Source of the DNA: Adenophora triphylla var. japonica
Taxonomy: Eukaryota > Streptophyta > Magnoliopsida > Asterales > Campanulaceae
NCBI GenBank assembly: GCA_022495995.1
Contig: JAFEMH010001487.1
Coordinates: 372,001 to 436,000 of the forward strand
DNA: 64,000 nucleotides
Reading direction: 5' to 3'
Positions 1 through 9,983 of this stretch are shown here, piece after piece; the first letter of the stretch is position 1; each line of letters starts with the position of its first letter. The notes beneath the pieces are model-generated. The model did no database searches and was not told the origin of the DNA. It saw only the letters and a program-made list of their open reading frames with translations. The position numbers and the translations under genes were made by a program.

Positions 1-1221
1 GAAGGGGCTATAATCAGTCAAATCCCAATTTTTCTTCCCGCTCCAGTCTTGTTTCTTCCACTCCAGTCTTGTTTCTTCCATTCCAGTTTTTTTTCTATTT
101 TTCATAAAGAAGATCAATGCAGTGGCAGCCTGCACGAAAATTACCACCAAACCGCCCAGAGCAGCAAGCAACAACGGAACATCCTTCTCCTTCCAAAAGT
201 CAAAAGCCAGATTTCCAACTTCTAATCAAAGCAGTCATTATTTGTTTACTTATATAATTGGAATTTGACAAACCAATCAGTGAGGTCCATTCACAAGCAA
301 TCAAGATATAATTCTGAATAAAATAATTCTTCAAATGTCTCGACAAGTCTTCTTTTTCTACATCATAAGAAAATAGAGCCAAACACTGTCTTTCTGTCTG
401 CAGGGGCTTCCATACACTTTTCCACACCTTGTGATGCTTATACTCTCCCAAAAGAGTCAAACCCAAAAACGAAAATGTCATACACGAATTCGGGATCCAT
501 TCCCACCTTCGAAAAATGTGCCCCTGCACATATACGTTTCCGATTCTCGTCCAAATGATCGATTGACCATTGTTCGAAACGAGGGTCGCCCGTGGCCGCA
601 AGATGACTCTGTCTCGCAAATAGGAATGCATTGAATCTCTCCAAGCCGGGGCTTTTGTTAAGCCGTTTTCTCAGCTCTCTTCAGTTTGCTCGCATCATCA
701 ATCGGGGCTTCCCATTCCCTTCGTGTTTGCTTTGCATCATCAACCGGGGCTTCGCCATTCATCATCAATCGACTTCGCCAAGGTCACTTCATCAAACATT
801 GGGGCTCCCCTCAACAAAAATGGGTCGACTATGTGCTCTAACAAAAATCGGAGCTCCAATGAAATCATATCTAGCATGAAGGGCATCCCTTGTCATCAAG
901 ATCAGCATGTGGCAAACTCTTTGAGTTAGTTAGAAACATGATTAATCATAAGGCCTCTTTATCAAATAAACATGCTTTCAAAATACTGTCCTCTTTGGCA
1001 CCTTGTTTACAAAATCACTCTTTGGTCTCCACAAATTTTCAAACTCTTCAAATCTATCAAAAACGTATCTCTGTGACTCTCAAGATGACTCGACCCTTAT
1101 CTCTAGACATCAAACTTACCTAATCCCACCTTCTATCATCGACACTTACTCAGCCTCGCCTTGCTTAAACCATAACCTTTCTGCTCAAAATTGTCTTGTC
1201 CAGAATTACCACAAAATACCT

Positions 1222-1612
1222 TTCTAAACCCTAGCCTCAAGCCTAGGTAACAAGTACCTCTCTAAACCCTAGCCTTAAGCCTAGATGACAAATTCCTCTC
1301 TAAACTCTAGCCTCAAGCCTAGATGACAAATACCTTTCTAAACCCTAGCCTCAAGCCTAGGTGACAAATACCTTTCTAAACCCTAGCCTCAAGCCTAGGT
1401 GACAAATACCTTTCTAAACCCTAGCCTCAAGCCTAGGTGACAAATACCTTTCTAAACCCTAGCTCCAAGCCTAGGTAACAAATATCTTGCTAAACCCTAG
1501 CCTTAAGCCTAGATGACAAAAATCTCTTTAAACCCTAGCCTTAAGCCTAGGTGACAAATGCCTCTCTGAAACCCTAGCCTTAAGCCTAGGAGACAAGACT
1601 CCTCTCTAAGCC
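1222..1612 (+). repeat. 38-bp tandem array, about 10 copies
   Basis: The unit reads approximately taaaccctagcctcaagc followed by ctaggtgacaaatacctt, repeated head to tail with single-base changes (cctcaagc/ccttaagc, ggtgac/gatgac). It lies in the 3' untranslated tail of the Tat element. Each unit contains the partial palindrome cctcaagcctagg. Confidence 0.9.
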
Positions 1613-1741
1613 TTAGCAATGATTATCCCAATCTTTTAATCGCTTGGTTCTTCGGCTCGGGAAGCCATAATAATCCCAATCAATTCACACAACTATTCTT
1701 CATCGCAAACAAGAGCCTAAGTCCTTTGGCAGCCTACAGCT

Positions 1742-1990
1742 TCCCGCATTTTAGAGGTCTATCCTCCATTTCAAGGGTCCGTCCCGCATTTCAGAGGTCT
1801 ATCCTCCATTTCAAAGGGTCCGTCCCGCATCTTCAAAGGGTCCGTCCTGTACTTTCAAAGGGCCCGTCCCGTACTTTCAAGGGGTCCGTCCCGCATCTTC
1901 AAAGGGTCCGTCCCGTACTTTCAAAGGGTCCGTCCCGCATCTTCAAAGGGTCCGTCCCGCACCTTCAAAGGGTCCGTCCCGCATTTCAGA
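1742..1990 (+). repeat. About 24-bp tandem array (ggtccgtcccgcatcttc unit)
   Basis: About ten imperfect copies of a unit containing aagggtccgtcccgc with alternating tails (catcttc, actttc, accttc, atttca). It opens a spurious reading frame through 1726-2166 rich in the peptide GSVPHLQRVRP; this is a by-product of the repeat, not a gene. Confidence 0.9.
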
Positions 1991-1992
1991 AG

Positions 1993-2097
1993 TCAAAATT
2001 ATCAAATCTTTGGGTGACTCCCCGTACAGTCAAATCTTTGGGTGACTCTGACAAGTCAAATCTTTGGGTGACTCCCCGGACAGTCAAATACTTGGCT
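1993..2097 (+). repeat. About 28-bp tandem repeat (tcaaatctttgggtgactc)
   Basis: Four copies of a unit beginning tcaaatctttgggtgactc, the last diverged (tcaaatacttggct). Third consecutive array in the tail of the Tat element. Confidence 0.85.
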
Positions 2098-2190
2098 TTT
2101 GATTCCCACACAGTCTTTTCCCACATTGCCCCATACACTTTCTCTCAGTACGCGAATCAAGACTAAACTTGGTTTATTTGTACAACACAC

Positions 2191-2502
2191 GGAAAAATCA
2201 AGACTACACTTCTTGAATTTCCTTTCCACATATTTTCAAAGGAAAAATCAAGACTACACTTCTTGAATTTCCTTTCCACATATTTTCAAAAGAAAATTTC
2301 AAGACTACACTGCTTGAATTTCCTTTCCACATATTTTCAAAAGAAAATTTCAAGACTACACTGCTTGAATTTCCTTTCCACATATTTTCAAAAGAAAATT
2401 TCAAGACTACACTGCTTGAATTTCCTTTCCACATATTTTCACACGGAAAAATCAAGACTACACTTCTTGAATTTCCCTTCCACATATTTTCTCTCGGAGA
2501 AG
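2191..2502 (+). repeat. 50-51 bp tandem array, about six copies
   Basis: Units start at about 2191, 2241, 2291, 2342, 2392 and 2443 and contain caagactacacttcttga and ccttccacatattttc. Three middle copies carry aatttcaagactacactgctt instead, so they form a subfamily expanded together. It is followed by the block gatacgtaggtagcc at 2559, a phrase I associate with the 3' ends of plant Tat elements. Confidence 0.9.
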
Positions 2503-2750
2503 GCAAGGCTATACTTGACTCTCCTTTTCGAACTACGACTTGGCTTGATTCCTTTTGGGATACGTAGGTAGCCCGACGTGGGTCCAGCCGCTTGACCTAC
2601 CCGATCATCTTTTTTGCGACTCAGATCGAGTCCCAACCTCACATTCGCAAAATCACTTTCCTTACCTCCTGAAATCCCTTTTTTCAGGACGGATCCTTTC
2701 TTTTATCGTCGACCCCTCTTGTCTTACAAGAAGCGTCGCCGAGGGGCTAC

Positions 2751-3818
2751 TGTTAGTACCCGATCCGAAAAAAGGTATTCCAAATACCTGGCCCGGTTAA
2801 TTAATAAAAAACCCTAAAGAAACCCTAACCCTAAAAGATTCATTAATTCTTCCGTACTGCGCCGTCGCTGTCAGCTTGGAAAGGACGCCAGTTGGAAGAG
2901 CCGATCGGCCCTTTGCCCGTGCATTGGCCGATCGACCCTTTATTTTAGAGCCGATCGACCCTTCAATCATAGAGCCGATCGACCCTTTAGAAGCCCAGCC
3001 CAGGTACCGAGGTATTATAAATAGGGGTGCCCGGCTCCCCATATACACACACAATTTCTCCGGGAGAAGGAAGCCATACTTGCTTTAACCCTTAGTTCTT
3101 CTTTTTCCTCTCGAATCGCCAAGATTTGACCTCCAAGTCTTGCTACAATTGGTAAGACTCTCTTTTTAATATTCTTGTTCTTTATTATTGTCTTTATTAT
3201 TATTGTTTGCATGCTTAGTATATTTTAATTGCTTTATTTCTTGCTTATGCCATATATGCTAGATTTAGGGTTGTTTTAATATATTGTTCATAGCCGAGGA
3301 TGATCTAAGGTTTCGCCCTAAGAAACCCAATGGATCTAGGAACTATTTCTTTCCTTCCACCTTAGTTATAATTGTCCCATGATCAACAATCCCCCAAGGA
3401 TGAACATTGATTAGTGCACCTTCCGAGGGCCTAACTCAAAGGTTCTAGGGTGTGATCATCAATTAATTCTTTCTCTCCCCTCCTCCTTATGCATGATCCC
3501 GTTTCTTCTATCTATTCCCGTAAACACCGCACACAACCAACGCCCCACATGCTAGAAAGACCGATTCGTCGGGCAATAGGAGTGATAACGTTTCTTCTTC
3601 TGTTGTAACTTGACCCCCGAACCCAATTAACTGTTTAGCCTTTTTTCAAAGCTTTGGGCTATATCAAAGTGGGGTGGCGACTCTCAAAATTTAAATTAAT
3701 ATTTTTAATATGGTTTAGATCGAGTGTCACTAAATGAATATCCTATTTCGATCCGACTTTATATAATTATTTATTTCAAACTTCCGAATGCGCGTTGCAT
3801 CGGGACGGGGTATTCACA
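2751..3818 (+). mobile_element. 3' LTR of the left Tat/Ogre-type element (1068 bp)
   Basis: It begins TGTTAGTACCCGATCC directly after a purine-rich stretch (gccgaggggctac, a likely polypurine tract) and ends gggtattcaCA. Inside, in order: a cluster of ccgatcg palindromes (2900-2993), a TATA box (tattataaatagggg, 3013-3027), a likely R/U5 region, and the sequence tttgggctatatcaaa then ggtggcgactctc (3675-3685) that recurs near the ends of the other Tat LTRs here. The left flank is not in the window, so the target duplication cannot be tested; 138 bp of unassigned DNA (3819-3956) follow. Confidence 0.75.
2900..3027 (+). promoter_or_regulatory. LTR promoter: gccgatcggc palindrome cluster plus TATA box
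   Basis: Four copies of an agccgatcg-type palindrome lie at 2900-2909 (gccgatcggc, perfect), 2937-2946, 2960-2969 and 2984-2993 (gccgatcgac), each followed by cccttt or close to it. The last is 20 bp before tattataaatagggg. I infer a U3 regulatory block; the cap site should lie 25-30 bp after the TATA box. Confidence 0.55.
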
Positions 3819-3980
3819 GTTACGGGGAGATTATGGGATGTAAACGCCGTCTGCTCCGTTAATGTCTGGATTTCAATGGAATTTTCATCTCAAATGGATT
3901 AAAATGGGTTATTAATGTGGACTATGGGGTTTAGAGTCCTTGACTCTATAAAGTATATCTCACATGAGTAGATTTTCGGA

Positions 3981-4060
3981 AAAACTAGTTTCTCCCTAAC
4001 ATTATAGAAAGTCTTGTTTTTAAACAAGACTTTCTATAATGTTAGGGAGAAACTAGTTTT
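3981..4060. repeat. Perfect 39-bp inverted repeat with 2-bp loop
   Basis: Arms 3981-4019 and 4022-4060 are exact reverse complements, beginning aaaactagtttctccctaac. It is a foldback of the element's own terminal sequence lying 15 bp inside the left end of the Mutator-like element, and could extrude as a cruciform or give a hairpin transcript. Confidence 0.95.
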
Positions 4061-4184
4061 CTCATAATATTGAAAGGACTTTTTATAATATTTGAAAGAA
4101 ACTAGTTTCCTCATAACATTGAATGAAAGGAGAAATTAGTTTCCCCAAATATAATTAAAAAAAATTGCTTAGCATTATGTCATA

Positions 4185-4443
4185 CTCCCTTCGTCCCTAA
4201 ATGTTTGTCCCATTTGACTTTTCAAACATTTTAATTTAGTGATTTTGAAGCTTTAATTTTGGTTATTTTTACGAACGCTTTGAAAATTATTGATAATATG
4301 CACCGCCGTTATGTAATACTCCGTCCCTAAATGTTATAAGTTTTGAAAATTTAGTGATTTTGAAGCTTTAATTTTGGAAATGAAACTAACTTTTGGAACA
4401 AAGAAAAAGGGAAAATGGGACAAACATTTAGGGACGGAGGGAG
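4185..4443. mobile_element. Stowaway MITE 1 (Tc1/mariner)
   Basis: Ends are ctcccttcgtccctaaatg and the near-complement catttagggacggagggag, flanked by TA at 4183-4184 and 4444-4445. CTCCCTCCGTCCC ends with a TA duplication define Stowaway. An internal second terminus-like stretch (tactccgtccctaaatg, about 4317) suggests a nested or duplicated end. Confidence 0.9.
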
Positions 4444-4639
4444 TATAATAAATAAAATTAATATTTTTTTAAATATGTTTACAAAACTGTTATATGACTC
4501 TTAAAATAGTCAATTTAGATACTATAATAGCAAGTTTAGACAATAAAATATCAAGTATGAAAATTAAACTATCAAAACTCAAAATATTCAGTTTGGATGC
4601 AATAATACCCAGTTTAGATATTATAATACATAATTACTA

Positions 4640-4913
4640 CTCCCTCCGTCCCACATTTTTATAGACTTTTGGGTTTAGCACGGAAATTAAGGAGGAAATA
4701 TTATATTGAAAGTGTTGTGAGTGTGAAAATAAAATAGGAGAGAGAATGAGTGGAGAGAATAGTAAATTATAATGGTGATGTGAGTATTAAAATAATGTAG
4801 GAGAGAGAATGAGTGGAGGGAATAGTAAAGATTCATTTCCATTTTAGGAAAGTATATATTATTGTGGGACGCCAAAAAAGGAAAGTTTATATATTATCAT
4901 GGGACGGAGGGAG
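4640..4913. mobile_element. Stowaway MITE 2 (Tc1/mariner)
   Basis: Ends ctccctccgtcccacattt and tgggacggagggag, with TA at 4638-4639 and 4914-4915. It contains a short internal duplication (gagagaatgagtgga at about 4740 and 4803). It lies inside the same Mutator-like element as Stowaway 1. Confidence 0.92.
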
Positions 4914-5849
4914 TATACTATAATAGCAACTCTAACTAATGAATCAATTATTTTTTCAAAATATTTACAGAGCTGATATAAGACTCTTAAAATAGTCAGT
5001 TTAGATAATATAATAGCAAGTTTGACTAATAAAATGCCAAGTACGAATATTAAATTATCAAAACTCACAATATTCAGTATAGATATTAAAACACCAAGTT
5101 TAGATAATATAATAGCAAGTTTAACTAATAAAAAGACTAGTCAGCTTAAATACTATAAATATTCATAATACCCATTTAAATACTATAATACCTAGTTTGT
5201 AACTTAAAGTAGCAAGTTAGAACGGTAGAATATCAAGTTTGGCTAATCAAAACTGGTTTCCCCCAAAACATACTCGTATTAAAACAATATTGAAAAAAAC
5301 TAGTGTCTCAATAAATTATAGAAAGTGTATCTTTTTTTATTTGCAAGCATTTAGTGAACATTTAGAAAAAGTTTAGAAACAAGAATTTTTATAATTTTTG
5401 GAGAAACTAATTTCTCCAAGAGTTGGTCTTATAAAAAACTAGTTTTTTCTTAAGATAAGAAAAAACGTGTTTTCAAAATAAACGGTGGCATTTTTGTATC
5501 CGGCAATCATGATAAATGCCGGTGTTAATATTACAAATTCGTGCCATCCCAAGCTCCGATCATCTTCTCTGGCCATCCCAAGCTCCGATCGTTCTCCGGC
5601 GTTCACTCAGTTTGAGTATTTTGTAACTACAATTCATGCCCTAGTTCCGCCATTAATGTTCATTGTCAATTATGCTTCGTTACATAATTGATTGGTACTT
5701 TATTGATTGGTACATAATTAATTGGAGATATCTGCGTGATTTGATTCCATAGCTCTTCGTTTTTTCGTTGGATAAACAGAATGTCCTTCAATGGTGTGGA
5801 TAAAGGGTTTAATTTTCTGAAGTTAAAAACTCTCTTTGTCCAGAAACTT

Positions 5850-6372
5850 AGTGCCAGTGCATGTGTAACAAAGTGCCAGTGTCAGTGTAAAAAAGTGCCA
5901 GTGTTAGTGTAATAAAGTGCCAGTGTTAGTGTATCAAAGTGCTGGTGTTAGTGTAAAACAAGTGCAGTGTTAGTTTAACAAAGTGCCAGTGTTAGTGTAA
6001 CAAAGTGCCAGTGTTAGTGTAACCAAGTGCCAGTGTTAGTTTATAAAGTCACTTAATATACATGCACTAGCACTTTTTTACACTGGCATTCAAAAACACA
6101 TGGACTGGCATTTGAAAACACAAACACTGGCACTCAAAAACACATACACTGGCACTCAAAAACACTGGTAATTATTTTTGTTGGCTCTCAAAAACACAAG
6201 CACTGGCATTCAAAAACACATGGACTGGCATTTGAAAACACATGGATCGGCACTTCAAAACACATGGATCGGCATCTGAAATTGGAATTAAAATTGAAAC
6301 TAAGCGGCATTCAAAAACACATGGACTCGGCATTTGAAAACACATGGACTGGCACTTCAAAACACATGGACT
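5850..6372. repeat. Two minisatellites in inverted relation
   Basis: 5850-6040 is an about 20-bp array of aaagtgccagtgttagtgta. From about 6060 to 6372 the same core appears on the other strand as cactggcattcaaaaacaca, in about ten copies. Together they form a long imperfect foldback at the centre of the Mutator-like element. Confidence 0.8.
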
Positions 6373-6959
6373 GGTTCACGAAACAAGTTTAAACAGATTA
6401 GGAACAGGGTAAATAATTCATCCATAACAAGGAGAATCACATTTTGAATAGAGGGGAATATCCAAGAACACAAGTAGGAAGTAATTAACGAACCAAAAAT
6501 CTTACAAATCTTAAGTAGGAAGTAATTAATGAACCATTCTTGGTATCAATACAGAGAACAATTCTTCAACAACAATTAAATAGGAAGTAATTAACGAACC
6601 AATTACAATTTCATACACTACTATCCCCAAATCAAAAACCCTAAATTAAGTGAGATTAATTGGATTTTTATGTTCAGATTTGATCTGATTTTGGTGTCCA
6701 GATCAGAGAAAACAATGAAGAAGACGATTGAGGGAGCCGGCAATGGTGAGGAACTCTGTTTGCGTTTAGAGAGAGAGTAGAGAGAGAGTCCGAGCGCGAC
6801 GGGTGAAAAACACTTTTTTTGTTAAGGTTAAAAAAACGCGTTTTTTATAAGTTTTTGGCTTTCTCCAAAATAACAAAACAAGATTTTTTATAAAGTTTGT
6901 GGGAAACTTAAAAACAAGACTTTTATAATGGTTTCCCCCCAAATTTTCTGATCTCACAT

Positions 6960-7530
6960 ATATTATATTAATCTTGGTCGTTCATCAATTAACAATGAAA
7001 TTAGATTATTTATAAACCATTTATAAGAGCGCTAGGACGGACACAAACCATTTATAAAAATATTTTTCCCACTTTTCTAAATAAAATGATTTATGAATTT
7101 TTTCTAAGTAAAATATTTTTCGAAAAATGGTAACACCTTCACATACACACACACCCACCTAACTTTTCATACACCCCACGTTACTCACCCCTCCCCCATC
7201 CCCACCCCCTGCACCCCCCATCCCCCACCCCGTCGACCAAAAAAAAATTAATCATTTTAAATTTATTTTTAACAATTCCTCCCCCACTCCACTCACCACC
7301 CCTGCCACCCGACCCCACCCCACCCCACCCCACCCCGTCGAGTAAAAAAAATTATTTTAAATTTATTTTTAACAACTTCTCCCCCACTCCACTCACCACC
7401 CCTGCCACCCTACCCCCCACCATCCCCGTCGAGTAAAAAAAAAATCATTTTAAATTTATTTTTAAAACAGAAATAGAAAGCAGAAGAGAAGTAAACGGAT
7501 TTGTCGAAGAAGTTCGAGTCGTGTGAAATC
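6960..7530 (+). other. Unassigned spacer with three copies of a C-rich repeat
   Basis: No gene is visible. About 7190-7470 carries three copies (105- and 91-bp spacing, cgtcga at 7231, 7336 and 7427) of a unit made of ccccactccactcaccaccc, cgtcgagtaaaaaaa and attttaaatttatttttaa. The strong strand asymmetry (C-rich plus strand) is notable. Confidence 0.6.
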
Positions 7531-8769
7531 TAGGGGTGGAAGCGGTTCGGCTCAAACCGCGGTTTGGAGTCGAACCGAGCCAAACCGTGTGGTTTGGTTC
7601 AGTTTTTAGACATAAGTGGTTTAGCTTGGTTTGAGAAATTAACAAACCATGTGGTTCAGCTCAGCTTGGGATTTGACACTCCTATACCGAACCGAGCCAA
7701 ACCGAACTGAACAGCGGTTTGAAATCGTGAAACCGAACCATTAAGCCAAACCGTCAAATCGAGCCATGAGCCGAATCTTCAAACCGCGATCCTGACCGTC
7801 CCTTCAAATTCTTAGTTGATCTCAGCCTTTGATTTTAAAAAAACCTAGATAACACTTCAAACCTCAGCGCCTTCTTTCATATTCCCAAATCCTTTCTCTC
7901 TCTTCCCGTTTCTCCGTTTCTCTCTCTAACGTCGTCTCGTCATCTTTGGTTTCTCTCTTTGATCAATCGACGATGAGCTCTCTTCAATCCACTATTTCTG
8001 GTTCCGGCGGTAGTAGCAGAGATGCGTTTCGTCAGGCCGTCGTTAATACTCTCGATTCTCTTACGACGTTTGTTCTTCATTCCATCATTCAAATTTTTTT
8101 GTCAGACTACCTCCGGCTCCGTCGTCGATCACATCCTCAATTATGTTGAAGCTATTGCACATCTTTCAGTCCTCCAAGTACTTACTACCTTTTTGAACCC
8201 TTTTCTATAATCTACTTTCAGAAATGTGTAATGTTATTTCCACAATGCAAGGGTCTTCTTGAAATTGGGATGGTCTAACAGTATAATGTTTGAATTAAAC
8301 ATATGCTTGCTAATCGTTAAGTTATTGGAATTATACCTACATATCCTTGTGAAAGGTTATACTGCTTTTAGCTCATTTTTTTGGGTGAATTTGGTTAGAA
8401 GCTATTCTGTCCTTAACAAGTTTAGGATTGCCTCTTTGTTTCTCTCTGGTTTGTTTTGCTGTTTTCTGCATCTAATAAGCTATTGCGCATCTTTCAGTCC
8501 TCCAGTTAGATTTAGACACTCAATTTCAAAACTAGATTTCTTGTTTTTCTTTCCAGTCCCCTACTTCATCTTTGATTTGAAATGTGGTTTGGACCGTGGT
8601 CTAGATCGCGGTTTAAACCGAACCAAACCAAACCATAACGGTTTGGTTTAGCTCGGTCCAAATTTTTTTTTTATGGTTTAGCTCGGTTTGGAATTTCTCG
8701 AAACCGATGCTAGCGGTTTGACTTCTAAAATTGCCCAAATCGAGCTAAACCGAACCATTTCCACCCCTA
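7531..8769. mobile_element. Non-autonomous hAT element with 8-bp target duplication GTGAAATC
   Basis: gtgaaatc occurs at 7523-7530 and 8770-8777. The element begins taggggtggaagcggttcgg and ends aaccatttccaccccta, a matching hAT-type inverted repeat. The subterminal regions (7540-7790 and 8580-8760) are packed with ggttt/aaccg motifs such as cggtttgg. No transposase is present; the middle carries gene-like sequence including a glycyl-tRNA synthetase fragment. Confidence 0.9.
7973..8100 (+). pseudogene. Captured glycyl-tRNA synthetase exon fragment, frameshifted
   Basis: From the ATG at 7973 the frame reads MSSLQSTISGSGGSSRDAF then RQAVVNTL, which I recognise as the segment just before the catalytic core of plant cytosolic glycyl-tRNA synthetase. 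About 7-8 extra bases near 8055 shift the frame, after which another frame gives RRLFFIPSFKFF, the next residues of the same protein. The real enzyme is roughly 700 residues; only about 40 are here. The following bases (8100-8177, ending ctccaag before gtacttac) do not match this enzyme and may be another captured piece with a splice donor. The 5' flank (7860-7970) is pyrimidine-rich like a plant 5' leader. The family call rests on recognition, not a search. Confidence 0.72.
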
Positions 8770-8777
8770 GTGAAATC

Positions 8778-9065
8778 ACACTCTCCTTAAGACAAATTTT
8801 GCCTCCTCACCACGTTGTGCTTGAGATTTGAATGGGACGATTGCCTCCCAGGATGAAACGGATTGACTAGACGGTAGTTGCACAATAGTACCTCCGACGA
8901 ACTGAAGTTAGATGCTTGGACAATATCACCACGGATGCAATGCAGGAGGCCAACGGAACGAGTTGTTCAATATGCAACAAAAATGGAGGGTTGAGAGATT
9001 TTGGAAATCAGTGTGTCTTCTTCTTGTTGTGTTCTTGCCTTTGTATATCAGCCAATGAGATTGAA
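8778..9065. other. Unassigned spacer between the hAT element and an LTR-like region
   Basis: No clear gene. With 7475-7530 it would form one continuous sequence before the hAT insertion. On the minus strand it includes ggcctcctgcattgcatccg and resembles a copia LTR or leader, but I cannot set boundaries. Confidence 0.3.
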
Positions 9066-9678
9066 ACTGTCTGAAAATTAAAACATTGTTTTAATTTTCT
9101 TAATCAATGCCATTATTGAAATAAATTGGCTCCATCGATTAGCTCATAAGGCAGTTACAATGCCCTTACAGTCCTTTGAAATCCTTGCGGCAGTTACACA
9201 GTCATTAGGAACATTTCAGGCGTAGGCAGCTACTGGTGCCCAGGCGCTCGCCTCGGACACAGCCAGGCGCCCGCCTCACAACAGGCCTCAGTCTGTCCGC
9301 AATTGGCTGGTCACGTTTGAAAAAGAAATGCAAAAAGTGGGCTTGCGCGAGTAGGCCAATTTGGAGCTACATTCGTGTCCGCATGATGCGCATGCACATG
9401 AGTTCAGTAGCCCGAAGCCTATTTCGGTCCATGATTTGCACCCCCCTGCGCACCTGTGCGAGAGAGAGAGCCTCTATGTACCACAATCTTACTCCCTACT
9501 AAAGTGTAGGAGTATATAAACTAGCCTCCTTTTACATCTTTTTTCAATGTGGGATAAACACATTTTCCCATTTCCAACCCACTAACTTTGAGCCTTAATA
9601 TCTCATTCATCCCTCAACCATTTTGGACAAATGAATATATGATTTCAATGTTCTCATGGAGTAGAACACAATCCAACA
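9066..9678 (+). mobile_element. Putative copia-type LTR with palindromes and TATA box
   Basis: It begins tgtctgaaaattaaaacatt and plausibly ends caatccaaca. It carries aggcgctcgcct (9242-9253) and aggcgcccgcct (9265-9276), both 5-bp-arm palindromes, then tatataaa at 9513-9520 followed by ctagcctccttttacatc, the layout of an LTR promoter. No target duplication was found and there is no second LTR, so the boundaries are tentative. Confidence 0.4.
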
Positions 9679-9815
9679 ATTAATTTGGTCATTTAACCAA
9701 CAACCCATTTAGAAAATAATACATTATTTCCTTCAAACACACCTATTTTTCCAACAATAATTAATATTAACCAAGAAATGCATATGAAAATATGTGATGG
9801 TAACAAAAAAATAAT

Positions 9816-9951
<136 letters not shown>

Positions 9952-9983
9952 GGCAGTATCGAATCAGGACATTGTTAATTGAT

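Larger units (their letters stand above)
1..2750 (+). mobile_element. 3' internal tail of a Tat/Ogre-type Ty3/gypsy retrotransposon
   Basis: No conserved coding domain is visible here. The stretch near 330-560 is clearly similar to 50757-50990, inside the second Tat element of this window: both share the block starting atgtctcgacaagtcttct and the block around caaaagagtcaaaccc. It then runs through four successive satellite-like arrays into an LTR at 2751. Tandem arrays between pol and the 3' LTR are typical of Tat/Ogre elements. Orientation is plus because the adjoining LTR has its TATA box on the plus strand. The rest of the element lies left of the window. From about 560 to 1220 I see only diffuse repeats of a cggggcttc motif. 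Confidence 0.7.
3966..6950. mobile_element. Non-autonomous Mutator-like element with 9-bp target duplication ATCTCACAT
   Basis: Identical 9-mers atctcacat sit at 3957-3965 and 6951-6959. The left end (gagtagattttcggaaaaac) and the reverse complement of the right end (cagaaaatttggggggaaac) are related, and both continue into similar sequence containing attatagaaagtcttgttttt / attataaaagtcttgtttttaa. A 9-bp duplication with extended, degenerate inverted ends is the Mutator signature. There is no transposase. The interior holds two Stowaway MITEs, AT-rich filler, repeated variants of the terminal motif (about 5240-5480) and a tandem-repeat block at 5850-6372. Confidence 0.65.

Noticed and set aside
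200..631. 143-codon minus-strand frame at the left edge
   Set aside because: It overlaps the non-coding block shared with 50757-50990, where the frame is not conserved; no domain recognised.
1726..2166. 146-codon frame with GSVPHLQRVRP repeats
   Set aside because: Produced by the 24-bp satellite in the 3' tail of the Tat element.
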